Assembly: GCA_951812925.1 (NCBI GenBank)
Contig: OX638372.1
Location: 69,085,407-69,149,406 of the forward strand
Reading direction: 5' to 3'
From: Calliopum simillimum
Lineage: Eukaryota; Arthropoda; Insecta; Diptera; Lauxaniidae
DNA: 64,000 nt
Under the pieces are notes generated by a model, which saw only the letters and a program-made list of their open reading frames with translations, did no database searches and was not told the origin of the DNA. The position numbers and the translations under genes were made by a program. Of this stretch, positions 57,646 through 64,000 are shown one piece after another; the stretch's first letter is position 1; every line of letters begins with the position of its first letter.

Positions 57646-58075
57646 GGGGCGTTATTGCATAAATCAGTTCGCGGTAGGAAAAGAATTGTCCAAAAAATAC
57701 GTGTGAATTTTTTCAGAATTTTTTAGAACATTTTATAATTTTTCAGAAATTGGTTAAAAAAAAAAATCACACGCATTCTTTGGACAATTCTAAGCATTTT
57801 TTGCCGTCTACACTTTTTTCGTCAGGAACCTTGGTCTTGAGTAAAAACAAAATTATTTGCCAGGTGCAAATTTAGATGCAAATGCATTTTATAAAATTAA
57901 AATTTTAAAGAAATAAAGAAAAACGCACATTTGTAAATAGTTGAGGTTAAAGTATTTTTCATTCCCCACATTTAAAAAAAAAAATCATTAAAATCGGAGC
58001 AGTTTTGCCGGTTTCTCAAACAAAATGCTAACGTTACTCCAGTGATAGTCAAATGGATTTATGCAATAACGCCCC
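57646..58075. mobile_element. 430-bp TIR element with internal fold-back
   Basis: Perfect 20-bp TIRs GGGGCGTTATTGCATAAATC at 57646-57665 and, inverted, 58056-58075. Inside, 57681-57712 and 57758-57790 form a second inverted repeat (GAATTGTCCAAAAAATACG / CGCATTCTTTGGACAATTC). No target duplication recognised. Related GGGTGTTATTGCACGCAACG at 58235 and GGGCGTTTTTGCGCCC at 56186 suggest more fragments of the same family around the DD41D insert. Confidence 0.65.
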
Positions 58076-58079
58076 TATA

Positions 58080-59125
58080 ATTTAAATTTTCTTCTTATGT
58101 GTTAGCGGTAATCATTTACTCATAATGTTAGTGTTAATTGAATAAATTTGTTTTCCAAGGTTTAAATGATGGTTTGTTCTTTCTACAACATTTAGAAACT
58201 TTAAATTGAATTATCTCGAAAAGACATTCTTCGACTTAGGGTGTTATTGCACGCAACGCCCCAATTGTTGTCTTGTACGCCGTTTTAAAATTTACCGTGC
58301 GGTTTGGAATATATTTCACTTCGCGTGAACCGTTTTTTTATTTTTTCAAATAAATATTTTTTTGAAAACACTCTAAAAATGACAAACCTCTATCGAATGT
58401 ACGCTTAAAAGTAAGAATGTGACTATACCAATTTTTTTAAAACACAGGGTGGAACAATTTATGTTAGTCAATCTTTGCGTAATCGATTAAGATTTGGGTT
58501 GACATCTCCGATTTTTATAAAAATTGGCGAAAAGTTATTATTTGACATACGTAACTGTCGTAAAATGATTTTCTGAAATTCCGAAGATAGCGGCCATAGG
58601 AAGTTCGATCCAACTTTTGGATACTCACATATTTGAAAATTCAGAGCTTCTTGGCTATTTATCCGATTTTGATGAAATTTTCAGGGTCAGTCCAGAATGG
58701 TAAAGGCTTTTGAAAAAAAAGAGAAAAAGAGCCTTTGTGTGGAAAAAAAGACCTTCTTTTTTATTAAAGCCATTTTGGGGCTTGGAGCACCCTTTTATTT
58801 TTTTTAAATATTTTTATTTAAAAGTATTTAACTATAATTATTTTCCGACCCTCATAATTGTGGTAACTTTTACGCTTGTGAGTGTTTGAAATTATTCAAT
58901 GTTGTGTTTATCTTGAGTCTTTGGTGCACATGCTCTACCAAATAGGGTTGCCACCATCCGGGCGGTTTTATTTTTTTTTCGGTGGTTCTTAGTGAAATTT
59001 TTCGTAGAATATTTTTGTTGAATATTTTAACCCATTTTAACCAAGTTTTTGGAAAAGGGGGTCAAAAAGACGCATAAAAACGGGATATAATGTGTTAAGA
59101 TGGTTAATATTTGGATTTTGCCGAT
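58080..59125 (-). repeat. Inverted copy of the 19.2-20.3 kb repeat
   Basis: 58465-58697 is the inverse of 20071-20316, and about 59025-59070 is the inverse of 19306-19345. Between them is AT-rich DNA, including a small hairpin AAAGGCTTTT...AGAGCCTTT near 58703-58737. No gene. Confidence 0.6.
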
Positions 59126-59129
59126 TTAA

Positions 59130-59735
59130 AAAAATTCTAGCTCACTGTGTGTCCGTGGAAATCATAGTTTATAGTTTTTGGAAGCAATACAAACGTTGAG
59201 CAAAATATCGGTTAATTCGGAGAACAGGGCGTGGCCCCTCTCGCAATACTGAAAGTGTTGTTTGAGATAATGGGATCGAATTCCACTCAGATACTAAAAA
59301 TAGTAAATGCATGCTATAAAACAACCTTCACATGCTATTTCGGAGTTAGCTTGGCACCTTCGAAATGCTTTAGAGTGAAGTAAAGAAAGATAAACAGTAA
59401 AACCAAACTTGCTGAACTTAAAAATTTTTTGTCAATCTTCAGAGGGATAATTCATTCTGAAAGTGTTATTTGAAAACGAGAAACTAATTATCACACAAAT
59501 GCTGGGGATCCAACCTCTGTAAAAAAACTAGATGAGTTCAGAAATCTTTGAAATTCTCTGCGAAAGATGAATAAGATCAAAACAAACAAATTTAGTTAAA
59601 ATATCGGAAAATGCTCGTGCAAGCACAAAAACTTCAAAACGATATATTGATAGAGTTAATCAGAAATATTACGGTGTACGGTATGGGGTATTTCATTTTT
59701 CCAAGGCCAAAGATAACACCAATACTAGATTCTAC
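59130..59735 (+). repeat. Degenerate DINE-like copy
   Basis: Contains GTGTGTCCGTGGAAATCATA (head remnant), AGGGCGTGGCCCCTC and AATACTGAAAGTGTTGTTTG unit remnants. A tail reads GGGGTATTTCATTTTTCCAA, then GGCCAAAGATAACACC and ATACTAG. Highly diverged and interrupted. Confidence 0.6.
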
Positions 59736-59739
59736 TTAG

Positions 59740-61722
59740 CTCAATTCATCACTTTACGCATTTGAACATTGTTGATTTTCTTCCCTGATTGTATTTACTT
59801 AATTATTATGTCTAAATGACTCTTTTATCATTTTGGATTGATTCGAAGATTGGAGTAGCAAATCGCAATTTCACATTCATGACATTTATTGATAAAATTT
59901 GATTAATGATTGACGAATCAAAGACGTTACAAGTTCAGGTCATATCAAATGGAGAAATTCATTCGTATGGAATTTGTTCGATCATGATGCCAATACTTTG
60001 GGCACAATTTAAATGCCAGTAGGATCATTTCTCCAAGGTGTTTCAAGTTTTGAACAATGGCACATTGTTTTTCAAAAGCCAGAGAGCTCGTTAATTTTTG
60101 ACATAAATCAAATCAAACACACGTCCCCGTTTCCAAACGCTTTTGCATAGTGCGTACTGTGTGATGCTACTGTGCGATATAATGAAAACAACCGCGAAAT
60201 GTCTATTGACAGTTGGGTGTCATGTTTATCCGATGTTGTTATCCCTTTTGGGAAACATTGCGATTTATGGATTTTTGCATTTTCTTGCTTTTTGATAGCA
60301 AACAAACGAAGCATCCTTAATGTGATTGTTGCCATTGTTGTTGTTGTTGCTGCTTGGGATTCTGTGTGTCAAATTTCCATTAACTGTTTCAATACCATCG
60401 CCATCACCATCACCTATTGCTTTACCCTTTCACATGCATGAGGTTTTCCAGAACACATTTTTGCGTATCGACATTTGGCTGTCGAGGGTAATAAATTTTT
60501 TTTTTTTGGATTTTCATGGTTGTACATTTTTTATTACGATTCGAGAACCCTTTTCCATGTACCATTTGCTTATGTTGCAATTTATTTATCTTTTTTTTTA
60601 ATTTTTTGGTATTCTAATGTAACACTTTTTCAAAGAAACAATGGATTGCTGATTTACATACCAGAACGATGGATGAGCTACCCTCGACCCACGGCACAGC
60701 ACCCCACAGATCTTGTGTGTGTGTGTCAGCTATCTGAGGGTAGTTTTTTTTTTTTTTTTTTTTTGGTACTTTGATTTAATATTTTCAGTTCGAGTTGAGA
60801 GTTTCTGTTCAAGACCACATGCTACTGTTGGGTTTTGCATTCATTAATCGCGCGAATTTTGCCAATTTAAAATATTTAGATACCAAATCCAACGGATGCG
60901 TTTGTCCGCTGCTGCGCATCTCTTGATATGTATCTGTTGTTCGCACACAGGGATGCACGGAGCACTGCGCTTGATTAAAATTACGTACGTGTATGAATCG
61001 AATATTTTAGTTCATAGATATTAGATTGCAGAAGTGTCACGTTTTAGAATTGTTTGCCTGTCGGTCCATCATTTCCATATGAATGCTCAACATAACGCAT
61101 GCATCCTATAGGCAGGTACAGGTAGCAAGCCGAGCAGACAGATGAAATAATTGATTTTGATTTTAATTAGTTGCGCCATGGACTTCTTGGATTTTGAAAG
61201 GGTTCATTGCATTTGATGTGGCGAACAATTTCAAAATTTCAAATTTCAATACATTTGCATTATCTCATGAAGATGTTCCTTATTTCTTTCTTTTCATATC
61301 GTTAATAATTACTCGTAGATGATGACAAAATTTCCTTCTATTTGAAATAACTATCTCTGATTACGTTATTCCCGTACATGCGAATATATGTATGTACGTA
61401 TGTACTTTTGGTTTTATTAAATGTATGGATGATATCAGACTTAACGACAGAGTGCAATCATGAATCAATCCATCAACAATAGGCAACGAATTCTACATTT
61501 ATCCTTGTAGTGCGCACCTTAAAATCAATCAGCATAACGAGAATGAAGCGGATACGAATGTTGAATAGCAACTCTCATACGGAGAAACGTGATGTCTGAT
61601 GGAATTTCAACTAACGAACTTAAAACACTGCAGTCAAGTCGTTGCAATAACAATACCAACATCAAATAGCACGATATTGTCCTCTTAGTACATCATCAAT
61701 AGAATGAAATAAGTTCTGTTTT
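59740..61722. other. Unassigned DNA with microsatellites
   Basis: (GTT)n at about 60333-60352, (CCATCG/CCATCA)n at 60395-60414, (TG)n at 60715-60727 and long T runs. The overlapping frames at 60172-60774 are T-rich and hydrophobic because of these repeats, not convincing genes. Much of this interval looks like non-repetitive host DNA (intron or intergenic). Confidence 0.4.
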
Positions 61723-62624
61723 TATACCCTACACCCAGGGTATATTCACTTTGTCCTTCCGTTTGTAACGCAGAGAAGGAGGCGTGGCAGGTATGGACAA
61801 GTATGTATATTCTTGATCAGCATCACCTCTTGAGTCGATATAGCCATGTCCGTCTGTCTGGCTGGCTGGCTGGCTGGGTGTCTGTGCGTGGAAATATTTT
61901 CACGTGAATGACCAAGATAATTCGATGGAATTTAGCACAGTGGCTTGGTCGTTAAAGTTACCTCGTGAGATTGAAAATGAGCGAAATCGGTAAACGGACA
62001 CGCCTACCGCCCATACAAAAAATATGTTCAAAATGTAACTTTTTGAACATTTTACACGACAATGCAAACAAAATACAAATAAATACTAGGGACGGTAACT
62101 TTAAGCTCGGAGCAAAAACTAGGCGAACGGGGCAAAGGGGGCAAAAGTTTAAAAATGCTATTACTGAAAGCGTTTTTCAAGATAATCCAACAAAGCTTAA
62201 TTCAGACATTAAAAACAGTAACTGCGAGCTCTGATCATAAACTAGGAGAACTCAGAGAAGAGGGCGTGGCACCTCCCATACAAGAAAAAGTTTCAAAATG
62301 TTTTACTGAAAGCGTTTTTTGAGATAATTGAACCAAATTTCACTCAGCCACTAAGAACGGTAAATGCAAGCTCTGAGCAATAACTAGACAATCTCAGTCA
62401 AGAGGTCATAGCACCTCCCATATAAACGCTATACTGAAAGCATTTTTTGAGATAATGCAACCAAATTTCCTCAGACACTGAGAACAGTAAGTGCAAGATC
62501 TAGGCAAAAGCTATGAGAATTCGTAGAATTGGTCGTGGCATCTCCCTTTCGAACAAAATTTTCAAAATGCTGCAGTGTAGGGTATTTAATATTTGGCCAG
62601 GCCAAAGGTAACACCCTTACTAGT
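61723..62624 (+). mobile_element. Full-length DINE-1-like element
   Basis: The most complete copy, about 900 bp. Head: TATACCCTACACCCAGGGTA, then TCTTGATCAGCATCACCTC, TCGATATAGCCATGTCCGTC and a short (TGGC)n run. Core: four or more diverged units with (G)GGCGTGGCACCTCCCATA at about 62259 and related units at 62404 and 62531, spaced 127-145 bp. Tail: TGTAGGGTATTTAATATTTG, hairpin TTTGGCCAGGCCAAA, and 3' end CCCTTACTAG followed by Ts. Head and tail share ATACCCTACA/TGTAGGGTAT in inverted orientation. Non-coding. It would depend on a Helentron's Rep/helicase for movement. Confidence 0.85.
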
Positions 62625-62929
62625 TTTTGTTTGAGTTCATCCTCATTTTACAAATTTGCCATATTTGAAGGCAAGAATCGATATGAAATATAAATACTCA
62701 AAGGTATCTCATCATCAAATTAAAACAGCCATCTTTTCGTTCTTGCATTTGGTACAGTAAATACTATCATTATGTCAAAATACTGGGCAATAAAAACGAT
62801 TTATTTTCCTAAATTTCCCTTGAAAATATCTCGATATAACATTCTTGGCTTGCAATTTTTTCCTAGGATTTTATATTTTCCAAAGCCGACACTTTTGCAT
62901 CTAAAGACTCACTTATTGTGAAAGGTTTT

Positions 62930-63296
62930 AAGAGTAACTCACATACAAGCAAAAGATTCAAAGTTCTGTACTGAAAGCGTTTTATGAGATAATCGATCCT
63001 AATTTCACTCAAACGCTATGAACAGCAAGTGCAAGCTCCGAAAAAAAAACGTGGGAGTTCGAACAAGAGGGCGTGGCATATCACATACAAGCATTTGCGT
63101 ACTTCTGTAGGGCAAGCGTTATTTTAAAGCAAATTTCGCACATAAACTTAGAATAGAAAATGCTAGATCTGAGCAAAGACTAGTTGAATTCGTTTAAGAG
63201 GCGTGGCACCTCCTGTTTAAGCAAAATTTTCAAAACACTACAGTGTAGGGTATTTAATTTTTGGTCAGGCCAAAGGTTAAATACCTTTACTGGTTT
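62930..63296 (+). mobile_element. DINE-like copy, 5' truncated
   Basis: Units with GAGGGCGTGGCATATCACAT (63067) and GAGGCGTGGCACCTCC (63197), then TGTAGGGTATTTAATTTTTG, GGCCAAAGG and a CTTTACTGG end. The head is missing; it may be a duplication product of the adjacent full copy. Confidence 0.75.
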
Positions 63297-63299
63297 TTT

Positions 63300-64000
63300 G
63301 TTTTCTAGATATTCTCCAAATGCTTTTCTTTGACCCATTTTAATGTACGAATGTATGTATTCATCTACTTGAAATTTTCTTGCACGCAAGGCCTTTACGT
63401 GTAATCAACCAAATAGAAGTGTCATCAAGACACATTTTGTATTCAAATTAAGCATCCTTTCATCTAAAACTGGTTTATGAGCCGAAACAGTCAATATATT
63501 TATGTACATTAGAGCGCCCATATGTGCGAAATTCTGATTTTGTTTGCTCCCCGTCCATTTCCTGAAATTAGAGGTCAAAAAAATAAGATCTCATAAAAAA
63601 ATTTGGAATCGGTAGTGGAAAAAACCCAGCCGGTTTTCGATCAAAGGTCGAAAAATTGACTAAAAAAAGGCAAGTCGCTTTGACTGCCCGTTACTTCAAC
63701 TGTTCATTTTTTCATAATATTTTGAGACAATTTTTGTAGAGCATGACTTGGTCTACATTATCTTCTTAAAAAATTTTGGTCAAAAAATTAAATTTGTTGT
63801 TGTTTCGGTACAAAAACTTAAATTTTTGAAGAAAATTTTCATGATTTTTTTTCTATAAATTGGTTTTTTGTAATTTTTAAAGGGTGGAATATTTGTTAGG
63901 GAATTTCTATATTGTAGGGAATTAAATGTTGATTAATTTAAAAGAAAAATTAATAAAAAATTTTAGTTTTTAAGAAATGGAGCCCATTTCAAAGTTAAAA
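63300..64000. other. AT-rich interval, nothing assigned
   Basis: No domain-bearing frame, TIR or tandem repeat recognised. The window ends inside this sequence. Confidence 0.4.

Noticed and set aside
60172..60774. Overlapping plus-strand frames rich in hydrophobic residues
   Set aside because: Hydrophobicity comes from T-rich runs and GTT/ATC microsatellites; no signal peptide plus domain pattern.

Overview
The window looks like non-coding, transposon-dominated nuclear DNA of a cyclorrhaphan fly. It is AT-rich and contains introns of 56-90 bp, dipteran-type mariner/Tc1/piggyBac/Transib/Helitron remains, and many copies of a DINE-1-like Helentron-associated repeat whose head resembles the Drosophila INE-1 head. 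A tephritid fruit fly is a reasonable guess, but the sequence alone does not prove it. I found no convincing single-copy host gene. The only intact long reading frame is a transposase (56407-57492).

Layout. 1-2.66 kb: small inverted repeat, then a higher-order satellite array built around a 32-bp perfect palindrome centred on TGACGTCA. 4.9-5.9 kb: a Transib-like element with 41-bp ends that resemble V(D)J recombination signals. 6.8-7.3 kb: hAT relic. 7.3-10.2 kb: unassigned DNA, including two GC-richer blocks. 10.26-13.70 kb: decayed piggyBac-like element containing a palindromic pair of Tc1 half-elements. 14.23-16.70 kb: Helitron-like element carrying an old transposase relic, followed by a mariner pseudogene (16.8-17.8 kb). 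19-23 kb: dispersed repeats, a fold-back repeat and a possible pogo-like end. 23.2-25.9 kb: LINE relic split by a CAG-ended fold-back element. 26.1-27.3 kb: DINE-like copies.

28.3-36.3 kb is the most interesting part. It is a roughly 8-kb element with terminal inverted repeats and two head-to-head genes that I cannot assign to a named superfamily. Gene A (minus strand, 31393-29298) can be read through five exons with four phase-0 introns, giving 490 codons with only three in-frame stops and no frameshift. Gene B (plus strand) is more decayed. The left end of this element is interrupted by a 529-bp TA-flanked fold-back element whose arms look tRNA-derived; the right end preserves the empty site. 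A palindrome with arms of about 755 bp sits between the two genes.

36-48 kb: DINE fragments, a LINE relic, fold-back repeats, and a second LINE (42.6-44.7 kb) split by an internally deleted mariner and a 251-bp MITE. 47.67-48.56 kb: a second Transib-like element with CGACG target duplications. 49.1-50.5 kb: a large fold-back element. 50.5-51.1 kb: G-rich tandem repeats. 56.295-57.598 kb: a complete DD41D mariner-type transposon with perfect 21-bp ends, TA duplications and an intact 361-aa transposase. 57.6-59.1 kb: smaller TIR and fold-back repeats, some of them inverted copies of the 19-20 kb repeats. 59.1-63.3 kb: degenerate and full DINE-like copies around a stretch of unassigned, microsatellite-bearing DNA.

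The elements do not form a pathway. The window records layered insertion, and nesting gives their relative ages: LINEs and piggyBac are old, Tc1 and mariner copies are inserted into them, and the DD41D element is youngest.
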